A stretch of 64,000 nucleotides of DNA, taken from contig NZ_LT629763.1 of NCBI RefSeq assembly GCF_900105255.1, positions 2,604,001 through 2,668,000 of the forward strand, written 5' to 3'. This stretch comes from Halopseudomonas sabulinigri (GTDB taxonomy: Bacteria > Pseudomonadota > Gammaproteobacteria > Pseudomonadales > Pseudomonadaceae). This document shows, piece by piece, positions 19,428-27,919 of this stretch (positions are counted from its first letter, which is position 1; each line of letters opens with the position of its first letter). The notes beneath the pieces were generated by a model. The model made no database searches. It saw nothing but the letters and a program-made list of their open reading frames with translations, and was not told the DNA's origin. The translations under genes were made by a program, and so were the position numbers.

Positions 19428-20320
19428 TCGCTGCTCCCTGCCAGTTCGCTGAGCAACCAGTCGGCCAACGGCTGTGCAGCGCCTTGGGGTTGGCGCTTTG
19501 GCACCCACAGGCCCAATTGATGCTGCGTCTGAACAAAACCCCAGGGCGCGAGCAGGCGACCGGCGGCAATGTCGTCGGCGACCAGCAGCTGCGGCGCGAT
19601 GGCCACGCCCAACCCGGAGAGCGCGGCCTCCAGCAGATAGTACAAATGCTCGAAACCCTGGCCTTGAGTCAGACTGGCCGGATCAATTTGCTGCAAGTGC
19701 GCCCAGTCGGCCCAGGCCTGCGAGCGGGAGTGGGTATGCAGCAGGCTCTCGTTCAACAGGGCACTGGCCGGCTGCCCTTGCAGGCGCGCTGCACCAGAGT
19801 AGCGCGGGCTGAAGACCGGGCCGATGCGCTCCTGCCGAAGCGGATAAACCTGCATATCGGCAGGCCAAGGCGGCGCGGCAAACAACAGCGTACCGCTGAC
19901 CCCGGCGCGACGCGGGTCCAGCTCGCCCTCGCTGGCCGAGAGATGCAAGTTCAGCTCCGGCAGCTCGGCGTTGAGACGGTCGAGCCGTGGAATAAACCAG
20001 CGCGCGAGCAGGCTGCCGGGGCAGGCGAGCAGAAACGGGCCACGCTGGTCGGCTTGGCGTATTTCGGCACAGACCTCACGCAAGCTGCCAAAGGCATCGC
20101 GGCAAGCATCACGCAACTGGCGGCCGGCGGCAGTGAGCTGAACACCCCGCCCGACCTTGTCGAACAGCGCCACCCCCAACTCCTCTTCAAGCTGCCGTAT
20201 CTGGCGGCTCACCGCACCGTGGGTGACGTGCAGCTCGTCTGCCGCCTGACTCATGCTTTCCAGTCTGGCAGCCACTTCAAAGGCTTTGAGCGCGTTCAGC
20301 GAGGGTAAGTCTCGGGCCAT
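19424..20320 (-). CDS. trpI: LysR-type activator of trpBA
   Basis: 298 aa. The start [15 protein letters not shown] closely resembles known TrpI proteins of fluorescent pseudomonads. The helix-turn-helix spans about residues 20-42 ([20 protein letters not shown]). In Pseudomonas, TrpI binds indoleglycerol phosphate and activates trpBA; the gene is always divergent from trpB, as here. A GTG four codons upstream is rejected. Its stop overlaps the aminopeptidase gene. Confidence 0.92.
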   Translation of the reverse strand: MARDLPSLNALKAFEVAARLESMSQAADELHVTHGAVSRQIRQLEEELGVALFDKVGRGVQLTAAGRQLRDACRDAFGSLREVCAEIRQADQRGPFLLACPGSLLARWFIPRLDRLNAELPELNLHLSASEGELDPRRAGVSGTLLFAAPPWPADMQVYPLRQERIGPVFSPRYSGAARLQGQPASALLNESLLHTHSRSQAWADWAHLQQIDPASLTQGQGFEHLYYLLEAALSGLGVAIAPQLLVADDIAAGRLLAPWGFVQTQHQLGLWVPKRQPQGAAQPLADWLLSELAGSSE

Positions 20321-20419
20321 GTAATATGTCACTTTTTCTCACAGGTTTGCGCCATCATATCGATTTTATCGGGGCGCTGTCTGCCCTACCGTAGGCGCAT
20401 CAAATCTGGAGGTGTACTC
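20321..20419. promoter_or_regulatory. Divergent trpI-trpBA control region
   Basis: 99-bp divergent space. It contains GTCACTTTTTCTCAC (20328-20342) and the direct repeat TATCGATTTTATCG (20357-20370). TrpI is known to bind such a divergent region, but I cannot assign sites I and II with certainty. A strong ribosome-binding site GGAGG precedes trpB. Confidence 0.55.
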
Positions 20420-21634
20420 ATGTCGAATGCCAACCAACATTTCCGTCGCGATGCCGACGCACAGGGCCAGTTTGGCCAGTTCGGTGGGCGCTTCGTTGCC
20501 GAAACCCTGATGCCGCTGGTTCTGGATCTGGAGCATGCCTACAAGCAGGCGCGCTCGGAACCGAACTTCATCGCCGAGCTGGACCGCTTCAACGCCGAGT
20601 TCGTCGGCCGCCCCAGCCCGCTGTACTTCGCCGAGCGGCTGACCGAGCAGTACGGCGGCGCCAGGATCTTCTTCAAGCGCGAGGAGCTGAACCACACCGG
20701 CGCGCACAAGATCAACAACTGCATCGGCCAGGTCCTGCTGGCCCGGCGCATGGGCAAGAGCCGCATCATCGCCGAGACCGGCGCGGGTATGCACGGCGTG
20801 GCAACGGCTACCGTGTGCGCTCGCTTTGGTCTGGAGTGCGTGGTCTATATGGGCGCTACCGACATCGAGCGCCAGCGCGACAACGTGGCGCGCATGCGCC
20901 TGATGGGCGCCAGCATCGTGCCGGTTACCTCGGGCACCGGCACCCTGAAGGATGCGATGAACGAGGCGCTGCGCGACTGGGTGACTAACGTCGACAACAC
21001 CTTCTACATGATCGGCACCGTGGCCGGCCCGCACCCCTACCCCACGCTGGTGCGCGACTTTCAGGCGATCATCGGCCGCGAGACCTGCAGCCAGATGCTC
21101 GAGCGCGAAGGGCGCTTGCCCGATAGCCTGGTGGCCTGCATCGGTGGCGGCTCCAACGCCATGGGGCTGTTCCACCATTTCCTCGACTACCCCGAAGTGC
21201 AGATGGTCGGCGTTGAAGCGGCCGGTCACGGGCTGGATTCCGGCAAGCATGCAGCCAGCCTGAAGGGCGGCGTACCCGGCGTATTGCACGGCAACCGCAC
21301 TTACCTGCTGCAGGATGAAGACGGCCAGATTACCGACGCGCACTCGGTGTCTGCCGGCCTCGACTATCCCGGCATCGGGCCAGAACACGCCTGGTTGCAC
21401 GAGCAGGGCCGCGTCGATTACGTCGCGGTGACCGACCAGCAGGCGCTGGACGCCTTCCACAACTGCTGCCGCATGGAAGGCATTATTCCCGCGCTGGAAA
21501 CCGCCCACGCGCTGGCCGAAGTCGCCCGCCGTGCGCCAACACTGCCCAGCGATCACCTGATGGTGGTGTGCCTGTCCGGCCGGGGCGACAAAGACATGCC
21601 CACGGTGCTGCGCCTGATGGAGGAACAAGCATGA
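20420..21634 (+). CDS. trpB: Tryptophan synthase beta subunit
   Basis: 404 aa. Condenses indole with serine using PLP. The PLP lysine lies in [14 protein letters not shown] (about Lys94), the phosphate-binding loop is GGGSNAMG (about residue 240), and the full family length is present. It forms the alpha2beta2 complex with TrpA. The stop overlaps the trpA start by 4 nt (ATGA). Confidence 0.97.
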   Translation: MSNANQHFRRDADAQGQFGQFGGRFVAETLMPLVLDLEHAYKQARSEPNFIAELDRFNAEFVGRPSPLYFAERLTEQYGGARIFFKREELNHTGAHKINNCIGQVLLARRMGKSRIIAETGAGMHGVATATVCARFGLECVVYMGATDIERQRDNVARMRLMGASIVPVTSGTGTLKDAMNEALRDWVTNVDNTFYMIGTVAGPHPYPTLVRDFQAIIGRETCSQMLEREGRLPDSLVACIGGGSNAMGLFHHFLDYPEVQMVGVEAAGHGLDSGKHAASLKGGVPGVLHGNRTYLLQDEDGQITDAHSVSAGLDYPGIGPEHAWLHEQGRVDYVAVTDQQALDAFHNCCRMEGIIPALETAHALAEVARRAPTLPSDHLMVVCLSGRGDKDMPTVLRLMEEQA

Positions 21635-22419
21635 GTAATCGTCTGCAACAACGCTTTGCCGCGTGCGCCAAACAGAACCGCGCAGCCCTGGTGACCTACA
21701 TCTGTGCCGGTGACCCCGGTTATGACGCCAGCCTTTCGCTGCTGCAACAGCTGCCGGGCGCGGGTGCCGATATCATCGAACTGGGCATGCCGTTCAGTGA
21801 TCCGATGGCCGACGGTCCGACCATTCAGGCCGCTGCCGTACGCGCACTCGACAACGGCCAGACCCAGCGCAAGACGCTGGAGATGGTGCGCGCCTTCCGC
21901 ACCACCGATCAGACCACTCCGCTGGTGCTGATGGGCTACTACAACCCGATCCACCGCTACGGCGCCGAAGCCTTTCTCAACGAGGCGCACGCGGCCGGTG
22001 TCGATGGCCTGCTGATCGTCGATCTGCCCGCCGAGCACGACAATGAGCTGGGCCCCATGGCGCGCGACCTGGGCCTGGACATGATTCGCATGGCCAGCCC
22101 CACCACCGATGCCAAGCGCCTGCCGCGCGTGCTGGCCAACGCCAGTGGCTTTCTCTACTACGTGTCGCTCAACGGCGTGACCGGGGTAGGGCAGGCAGAC
22201 AACGCCGTGGTGGATGCCGCCCTCGCGGCCATCCGTCAGCAGAGCGAGCTGCCGATCTGCGTGGGCTTTGGTGTGCGCACGCCAGAGCAAGCGGCGGCCT
22301 TTGCCCGCACGGCCACGGGTGTGGTGGTGGGCTCGGCTTTGGTTGAGGCGATGTTCAAGGGTGGCGAGGCTGCGGCGTTGGAGTTGACGCGGGGGTTGGC
22401 GGGGGCGATGCGGCGCTAG
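21631..22419 (+). CDS. trpA: Tryptophan synthase alpha subunit
   Basis: 262 aa. Cleaves indoleglycerol phosphate to indole, which is channelled to TrpB. It is a TIM barrel with the catalytic Glu in [14 protein letters not shown] (about residue 50) and phosphate-binding [12 protein letters not shown]. The start at 21631 overlaps the trpB stop, and the longer upstream frame is rejected. Repeat copy 5 starts about 65 bp after the stop. Confidence 0.96.
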   Translation: MSNRLQQRFAACAKQNRAALVTYICAGDPGYDASLSLLQQLPGAGADIIELGMPFSDPMADGPTIQAAAVRALDNGQTQRKTLEMVRAFRTTDQTTPLVLMGYYNPIHRYGAEAFLNEAHAAGVDGLLIVDLPAEHDNELGPMARDLGLDMIRMASPTTDAKRLPRVLANASGFLYYVSLNGVTGVGQADNAVVDAALAAIRQQSELPICVGFGVRTPEQAAAFARTATGVVVGSALVEAMFKGGEAAALELTRGLAGAMRR

Positions 22420-22483
22420 CGCGTGAGCCATTGCGTAACTAAAGCCTCTGCAGGGCTGTAGCCTCGGCGGTTGGCTAGTTATC

Positions 22484-22695
22484 GTTTTCGCCTTTAGGCG
22501 AGTCAGGGGGAGATGCTTGCCCATCTCCCCCTAACAACCCCCTCGGGCACCCAGCTGCGCGGCCCTTCGGGTTCGCTGCGTTGCTCGATCTGCCGGGGCC
22601 CTGCGGAACTCGCTTCGCTCAGACAGTCCTCGGGCTTTTTCCCGGCAGCTCTGTGCTACTCGCCCGCTCAGATGGGACTATTCAGTCCGTGCAGC
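22484..22695 (-). repeat. Structured dispersed repeat, copy 5 (inverted)
   Basis: Minus-strand copy. Main hairpin AGGGGGAGATG-GGCAAG-CATCTCCCCCT, in which the A-T pair of copies 1-3 is replaced by G-C on both arms. Landmarks GCGAGTAGC, GAGCAACGCAGCGAACCC and CTCGCC-TAAA-GGCGAAA are kept. It is divergent from the related element at 22783. Confidence 0.83.
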
Positions 22696-22782
22696 ATTCG
22701 GTTTTGGACTTCAAGTTTCGACCCAGCAACCAAACCTCAAAACCACTCCGGTCTCCGGCCGTAATTCCCCCTTCCAAGCTGT

Positions 22783-22917
22783 CGAGTTCCGCAGGCGCGC
22801 TCAAATCCGAGTAACGCAGAGAAGCCGCAGGCCAGCTTGGCTGGGGGTGCCCTTTCTTTGGGTTCCGTTTCTTTGGGCAAGCAAAGAAAGGGGACTCGCC
22901 AGCAAGGCGAAAAGCAA
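22783..22917 (+). repeat. Diverged relative of the structured repeat
   Basis: Keeps the order of copies 1-6 (GAGTTCCGCAGG, GAGTAACGCAGAGAAGCCGC, GGGGGTGCC, hairpin, GGACTCGCC-AGCA-AGGCGAAA), but its hairpin is TTTCTTTG-GGCAAG-CAAAGAAA. The hexanucleotide loop is the same as in copies 4 and 5 although the stem is quite different. TTTCTTTGGG-type repeats of this kind are, to my knowledge, widespread in proteobacteria. Confidence 0.75.
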
Positions 22918-22963
22918 TCCTGAAGACCGGCAGCGATGCTGCTAAAAGCCCCAAGGCACCCAC

Positions 22964-22990
22964 AAAAAAGGGCTACCGAAGCAGCCCTTT
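22964..22990 (-). terminator. Intrinsic terminator of the 2-oxoglutarate oxygenase gene
   Basis: On the minus strand AAAGGGCT pairs with AGCCCTTT around an 8-nt loop and is followed by TTTTTT. It lies 17-43 nt after the stop at 23007. Confidence 0.82.
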
Positions 22991-23006
22991 CCACTATCAC
23001 CAAAGC

Positions 23007-24020
23007 CTACTTCTTAGCCTCAGCAAAGTTCGCCTGAATCCGCTGCAACAAATAATCCGCCGCCGAAATCGGCGGATACTTGCCCGCCGGACTCTCGATC
23101 ATCACGTTCTTGTTGGCCTGACAGAAGAACGCCATGCTGTAACGCGGCCCACGGTACTCGCCCGGTTTGGGCATGCGCACGCGGTGCAGGGTGGACTTGA
23201 GCTGGTCGTCGCTCCAGCGCATCAGCATGTCGCCAATATTGCAGGTGATGATGTCGTCACGCGGGATCACGCTGCTCCACTCGCGGTTGTCGCCAGCGCC
23301 TTCAGCGTCCTTGCCCGGGCTGACCTGCAGGCCGCCCTGACCTTCCTTCTGGAATACCATGGTCAGGCAGTCGAAGTCGGTGTGGGCGCCAGCGCGCCAC
23401 AGGCTTTCGTCCTGATCTTCCTCCGGCATGGCGAGGTAATGCAGCAGGCGCAGGGTGCTCTGGTAGTCAGGCTGGCGGCGGTCGTGCGCTTTGGTGAAAA
23501 AGTCGCGCGCAAAGCCCAAACGCTCGGCAAAGCAGGAGAGTACCTGCATGCCCAGCTGCCAGGCGCGGTATTCAAAATCCAGCATGATGCGGTGGAATTC
23601 CGGCACTACGGTCTGGTTGGGCCAGAGGTCGTCCATGTGCGGCAGGGTGATCTGGAAGGATTCCTTCTGATCAGCTGTGCGCGTGGAGGGGCGCACCTGC
23701 GACATGAACTCCCAACCGGTGTTCAGGCCCTTTTTCAGCGGAAAGCGCGCTTTTTGCTCGTTGCTCAGGCTGAAGAAGGCTTCGGACAGCTCAAAGGCGC
23801 TCTGCACCAGTTTGACGTCCAGGCCGTGATTGACCAGCTGGAAGAAGCCGACTTCGGTGGCGGCGCTCCACAGCTGCTCGGTGATCTCCGCGCGGCGGTT
23901 CTCAAAATCAGTCAGGTCGATCAGCGGAATTTCGCGGGCGGTTTCCTTGCCCATGCCGCCGAAGGTGGTTTCCAGCTGCAGTTCTTTGAGGCCGTATTCT
24001 GGGGTTGTTGCAGTTGTCAT
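23007..24020 (-). CDS. 2-oxoglutarate/Fe(II)-dependent oxygenase, isopenicillin-N-synthase-like
   Basis: 337 aa. It has an N-terminal DIOX_N-type region (REIPLIDLTDFENRR, GFFQLVNHGLD) and a C-terminal double-stranded beta helix whose iron ligands are seen as HTDFD (about residue 215) and the distal His in STLHRVRMP, with the 2-oxoglutarate-binding pattern RYSMAFF. The substrate is unknown. In P. aeruginosa, similar oxidoreductases sit close to purine-catabolic genes, and here 8-oxoguanine deaminase is the divergent neighbour. The start at 24020 (MTTATTPEYG) is preferred to a 37-codon upstream extension. Confidence 0.85.
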   Translation of the reverse strand: MTTATTPEYGLKELQLETTFGGMGKETAREIPLIDLTDFENRRAEITEQLWSAATEVGFFQLVNHGLDVKLVQSAFELSEAFFSLSNEQKARFPLKKGLNTGWEFMSQVRPSTRTADQKESFQITLPHMDDLWPNQTVVPEFHRIMLDFEYRAWQLGMQVLSCFAERLGFARDFFTKAHDRRQPDYQSTLRLLHYLAMPEEDQDESLWRAGAHTDFDCLTMVFQKEGQGGLQVSPGKDAEGAGDNREWSSVIPRDDIITCNIGDMLMRWSDDQLKSTLHRVRMPKPGEYRGPRYSMAFFCQANKNVMIESPAGKYPPISAADYLLQRIQANFAEAKK

Positions 24021-24546
24021 AGTGAATCTCCGAGTAGTCCCATTGGGGGCAAATGGTGCGGAGAATGACGCGGGCGGGAAAACGGCAGAAGGCTGTGGCC
24101 TGTCAGTCCGCGTTCGCCGCGCCATGCGCATTGTCCGCTAACTGAGCAATGACCTGGGGTGGTGCCCCCTGACAGCTTCTACTCACGTTGCCGAGGATAA
24201 GCCTCAGGCAGGAATCTTCAAGCAGAAAGTGCGCCAACTCGGCCAAATCCGACGAACGTGCGGGCCAGAGCGTGCTGTGTGCTGGCTGCGCAGCTACCTG
24301 CCGCTGGCGGCTGCACCGTGATTGCGCAAAAGCTGACCATTTGCACTGGTTTTGGTCGTTTCTACTCGGCCGCGCCGCCGGAACAGCCCTAAATATGGCG
24401 GCTGGCGGGAAGCCGGCAGGTTGGTTAGAAAATTGCACTCTCTGCCACAGCAGCGCATGCTGCGGTCCATTCAACACCATGCAACAGAGTAGAAGCGGTC
24501 AGGGGTCAGACTCCGGGACATTGCTCTTGGGCTAAGGAGCACCTTC
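24021..24546. other. Divergent gene-free region, no recognised element
   Basis: Space between the oxygenase and 8-oxoguanine deaminase genes, containing promoters for both. Open frames crossing it lack ribosome-binding sites and family similarity. I see no riboswitch fold, repeat copy or tRNA. AAGGAG at 24534 is the ribosome-binding site of the following GTG start. Confidence 0.5.
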
Positions 24547-25905
24547 GTGGCTTACCTGATCAAGAACGCACAAGCAGTCTTTTCCCCCACCCAGGCCGAC
24601 GCGACCGACATTCGTATTCGCGATGGCAAGATCACCGAGCTGGGCTGCCAGCTGCAGCCCTCAACCGAGCAGAGCGAGCAGGTCATCGATGCCGCTGGCT
24701 GTGTCGTCTGGCCCGGCCTGGTCAACACCCATCACCACCTCGCCCAATCCATCATGAAGGGTGTGCCCGGTGGCCTGAACCAGAACCTCAATGACTGGCT
24801 AGGCTCAGTGCCCTACCGCTACTGGCCCAAGGTCACCCCGGAGCTGATGTACCACGCTGCGCGATTGGGGCTGTACGAGCTGCTGCGCTCCGGCGGCACT
24901 ACCTGCGCCGATCATCATTACCTTTACCACGCCACCACTAGCCCCGAGCTGGAAGATGCTGTGTGGCGTGCGGCTGATGAACTGGGCATGCGCCTGGTGC
25001 TCTGCCGCGGCAGCGCGACCTCGGTCGGCAGCCACCACGGCATGATCGAACACGGCATCGCGCCGGAAACCATCGGCCAAATCATCGAGCGGCTGGATGC
25101 CAGCCGTGTTCGCTACCACCAAGACGGCGGCGATGCCATGCGCAAGCTGGTGGTCGCGCCAACCAGCCTGATTCATTCCAGCGATCCGGATGGCCTGCGT
25201 GAACAGGCGGCCTACGCCCGCGAGTTCAAGCTCGGCATGCACTCGCACCTGCTGGAAGTCGACTTTGACGAAGTTGCCTCGCTGAAAAAGTACGGCAAAC
25301 GCGCCGTGGATTACGCCGGTGATTGCGGCTGGCTGGGCGACGACGTCTGGTTTGCCCACTTGGTGCATTGCGACGATTACATCATCGACCGCCTGGCCAG
25401 CACCGGCACCGGCATCGCCCACTGCCCAACCTCCAACTGCCGCCTGGGCAGCGGCATCGCCCCGGCGATCAAGATGGAACAAGCCGGCATGGCGATCACC
25501 CTGGGCGTAGACGGCTCTGCGTCTGCCGAGTCCGGCTCCATGCTGCAGGAGCTGAACCTGGCCTGGCTGATCCACCGCGCCGTCCACGGCCCGGACGCCA
25601 CCACCCTGGAAAAGGCACTCAGCTGGGGCAGCCGCAACGGCGCCGAGCTGCTGGGCTTACACGATGTTGGCGAAATCAAGGTCGGCATGGCAGCCGATCT
25701 GGTGCTCTACGACATCAACCAGCCACGCTTTGCCGGCGTGCACAGCCCGCTGACCGCGCCGCTGATGTGTGGTGAGCCGGTGAGCGTCAAATACAGTTTT
25801 GTGCAGGGTCGCGTGGTGGTGGACGGCGGCGAGGTGTGTGGATTGGATGAGGCTGAGTTGACGGCGCGGGTGCAGGAGTCGGTGGCGCAGCTCATTCGGA
25901 GCTGA
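24547..25905 (+). CDS. 8-oxoguanine deaminase (amidohydrolase)
   Basis: 452 aa. Hydrolytically deaminates 8-oxoguanine to urate, or a related aminopurine/triazine. It belongs to the subtype-III amidohydrolases: metal ligands in NTHHHLAQS (about residue 65), HSHLLE (about residue 230), HLVHCDD (about 275) and the Asp in TLGVDGSASAESG. HCPTSNCRLGSG is typical of the 8-oxoguanine deaminase group that also includes atrazine chlorohydrolase-like enzymes. The start is GTG with AAGGAG 8 nt upstream. The nearby BMP binding protein and oxygenase suggest purine salvage or repair. Confidence 0.85.
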   Translation: MAYLIKNAQAVFSPTQADATDIRIRDGKITELGCQLQPSTEQSEQVIDAAGCVVWPGLVNTHHHLAQSIMKGVPGGLNQNLNDWLGSVPYRYWPKVTPELMYHAARLGLYELLRSGGTTCADHHYLYHATTSPELEDAVWRAADELGMRLVLCRGSATSVGSHHGMIEHGIAPETIGQIIERLDASRVRYHQDGGDAMRKLVVAPTSLIHSSDPDGLREQAAYAREFKLGMHSHLLEVDFDEVASLKKYGKRAVDYAGDCGWLGDDVWFAHLVHCDDYIIDRLASTGTGIAHCPTSNCRLGSGIAPAIKMEQAGMAITLGVDGSASAESGSMLQELNLAWLIHRAVHGPDATTLEKALSWGSRNGAELLGLHDVGEIKVGMAADLVLYDINQPRFAGVHSPLTAPLMCGEPVSVKYSFVQGRVVVDGGEVCGLDEAELTARVQESVAQLIRS

Positions 25906-26020
25906 TTGGCGCAGCTCGCACGCCGCAAGGTCCTGGCTTGCTTACTCGGTTCTCAGCAGCAGCGTTGATTGATCTGGTTTGCCTTTCGCCTGGATGGACG
26001 AAGCGCGTCCGTGGCTGCGC

Positions 26021-26039
26021 TCCCGCGCGGAGCGTGGGA
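26021..26039. repeat. REP-like palindrome (8-bp stem)
   Basis: TCCCGCGC-GGA-GCGTGGGA with one G-T pair, followed by ACAATCAG. It belongs to the same family as the hairpin at 10386 and sits 24 bp before repeat copy 6. Confidence 0.6.
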
Positions 26040-26062
26040 ACAATCAGACGCAAGACGCCGGC

Positions 26063-26284
26063 ACTGCACGGACCCCAAATCCCCGTCTGCGCGGGCGAGT
26101 AGCACAGGGCTGGCGGGAATAAGCCCGAGGACTGTCTGAGGAGCGCAGCGACGAGTTCCGCAGGGCCCCGCCAGACCGAGCAACGCAGCGTACCCGCAGG
26201 GCCGCGCAGTTGGGGTGGCCTAGGGGGTGTCGGGGGAAATGGCCATGCATTTCCCCTGACTCGCCATCAGGGCGAAAAGCTGAC
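26063..26284 (+). repeat. Structured dispersed repeat, copy 6
   Basis: Contains CGGGCGAGTAGC, GAGCAACGCAGCGTACCCGC, GGCCTAGGGGGTGTC, hairpin GGGGAAATG-GCCATG-CATTTCCCC and ACTCGCC-ATCA-GGGCGAAA. It lies between the convergent 8-oxoguanine deaminase and BMP-protein genes. Confidence 0.85.
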
Positions 26285-26337
26285 CCGCAGCCTGCACCGC
26301 AAGTCAGTACCGAGGCAGAACACTAAATACAGCCCAT

Positions 26338-26367
26338 AAAAAAACCCGAACCAAAGTCCGGGTTTTT
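26338..26367 (-). terminator. Intrinsic terminator of the BMP-protein gene
   Basis: Arms AAAAACCCG and CGGGTTTTT around a 10-nt loop. On the minus strand the stem is followed by a run of T. It lies 65-94 nt after the stop at 26432. Confidence 0.8.
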
Positions 26368-26431
26368 CACTACCTGCTAACCCTACCGACAGCAACGTGA
26401 TGGGCACGCCGCCAGCAAGGTCACACAAAGC

Positions 26432-27502
26432 TTACTGCGGAATAGTGGCCGTCATACCCTCAACGTACCAATCCATCCCAGCCAGCTCTTCATGGGTCAT
26501 CTCAACACCGTCAGCCACGCGAACAGTGCCGCTCTGATCCTTGATCGGACCAGTGAAGGGGTGGAACTCGCCGCTGTCGATAGAGGCGATCATCGCGTCA
26601 ACCTTGCTGCGCTGCTCGGCGGTCAGCTTGTCGCTGATGGACTCGATCTTGATCACGCCATCATGGATGCCGCCCCAGTAGTCGCCTGACACCCAGTTAC
26701 CGTCCATCACAGCCTGAACGCTCTTGATGTAGTAAGGGCCCCAATCGTTGACCACGGACAGCAGGTGGGCTTCAGGCGCAAAGTGGCTCATGTCGGAAGC
26801 CTGACCCACGCCCCAAACGCCGCGCTTCTGCGCTGCCAGCAGGGGAGCGGGGCTGTCGGTGTGCTGCACGATCACGTCCACGCCCTGATCGATCAGGGTG
26901 TTGGCAGCGTCAGCTTCCTTGGCCGGGTCGAACCAGGTGTTGACCCAAACTACTTTCATTTCCACATCAGGATTTACCGCACGAGCACCCATGAAGGTGG
27001 CGTTGATGTCGCGGATAACTTCTGGAATCGGGAAGGAGGCGATGTAGCCTATGGTGTTGCTCTTGGTCACCATGCCAGCGGCAGTACCGGTGACGTAGCG
27101 GCCTTCATAGGTAACCGACAGATAAGTGCCCAGGTTTTCAGCCTGCTTGTAACCGGTGGCATGCATGAAGGTTTTATCGGGATAGTCGGCCGCGACGCGC
27201 GCGGTGGCGTTCATGAAGCCGAAGGAGGTGGTGAAGATCACGTCGTTGCCGGCCTGGGCCAGACGACGAATGGTGCGCTCGGCATCGGCGCCTTCGTTGA
27301 CGTTTTCAACGTAGGTGGTCTGTACCTTGTCGCCAAAGTGAGCTTCCAGCTCCTTGCGGCCTTGGTCGTGCTGGTAGCTCCAGCCGTGGTCACCAATGGG
27401 ACCAACGTAAACAAAACCCACTTTCAGTGGATCGTCCGCTGCCATTACCTGCATGGGCAGCACGAGGGCTGCGGCCAACGCCAGAGTGCGTTTCAAACTC
27501 AT
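26432..27502 (-). CDS. BMP/PnrA-family ABC transporter substrate-binding protein
   Basis: 356 aa with a Sec signal peptide (LALAAALVLPMQVMA, cleavage near residue 22). The mature protein is a class I periplasmic-binding fold of the basic-membrane-protein family (KVGFVYVGPIGDHGWSYQHDQG; later TDSPAPLLAAQKRGVWGVGQASD). Members bind nucleosides or purines. No ATPase or permease gene accompanies it in the window, so it is an orphan here. Its nearness to 8-oxoguanine deaminase favours a purine-related ligand, but this is inference. Confidence 0.85.
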   Translation of the reverse strand: MSLKRTLALAAALVLPMQVMAADDPLKVGFVYVGPIGDHGWSYQHDQGRKELEAHFGDKVQTTYVENVNEGADAERTIRRLAQAGNDVIFTTSFGFMNATARVAADYPDKTFMHATGYKQAENLGTYLSVTYEGRYVTGTAAGMVTKSNTIGYIASFPIPEVIRDINATFMGARAVNPDVEMKVVWVNTWFDPAKEADAANTLIDQGVDVIVQHTDSPAPLLAAQKRGVWGVGQASDMSHFAPEAHLLSVVNDWGPYYIKSVQAVMDGNWVSGDYWGGIHDGVIKIESISDKLTAEQRSKVDAMIASIDSGEFHPFTGPIKDQSGTVRVADGVEMTHEELAGMDWYVEGMTATIPQ

Positions 27503-27919
27503 GGATACTTCTCCTGGGATCTAGTTATCGGCGACCGCCACGCTTGCGTTGAGTACGGCGGATGCATGCTTGCAGCAAAAAGCTGGCCATTTGTTCAAGA
27601 AATGCCAAAAAACTTTATTTCTCGGTCTGACACAGTAACCACGGGCGATTGAAACCCAGTGACGGCGCAATGCTGGCACAGCTTACCGGCGCGGCAAAGC
27701 CTTGCACCGGGTTTCTGCGGCTCGGCGTCTGTCGCTTCCGGCGAGCCGGCTGCGCACCATTCTAGTGCGGTTTGGGCGTGCATGCACTGCGTCAGTTACC
27801 GTGGGCCCGCGCTGCTATATTCACAAAATGACTCAATCTGCTGCCGATGTCTGCCATTTAGCCGTTGTTTCCCTATAATCGGCTGGCAGACCCCCGCCAC
27901 ACACAAAAACAGGTCACCC
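27503..27919. other. Divergent gene-free region, no recognised element
   Basis: Separates the BMP-protein gene (leftward) from the RND operon (rightward). It has no regulator gene, repeat copy or clear hairpin. An open frame running through it into the adaptor gene is rejected, because the lipoprotein signal starts at 27920. Confidence 0.5.

Noticed and set aside
20321-20419. Exact TrpI binding sites
   Set aside because: Several A/T-rich repeats are possible and I cannot match them securely to the known footprint, so only the region is annotated.
20366-21628. 420-codon minus-strand frame opposite trpB
   Set aside because: Antisense shadow; trpB is unmistakable on the plus strand.
24103-24480. 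125-codon minus-strand frame between the oxygenase and deaminase genes
   Set aside because: No ribosome-binding site, composition unlike the neighbours and no recognisable fold; treated as intergenic.
10133-26284. CRISPR array
   Set aside because: The repeats are about 220 bp, kilobases apart and in both orientations, without regular spacers or cas genes.
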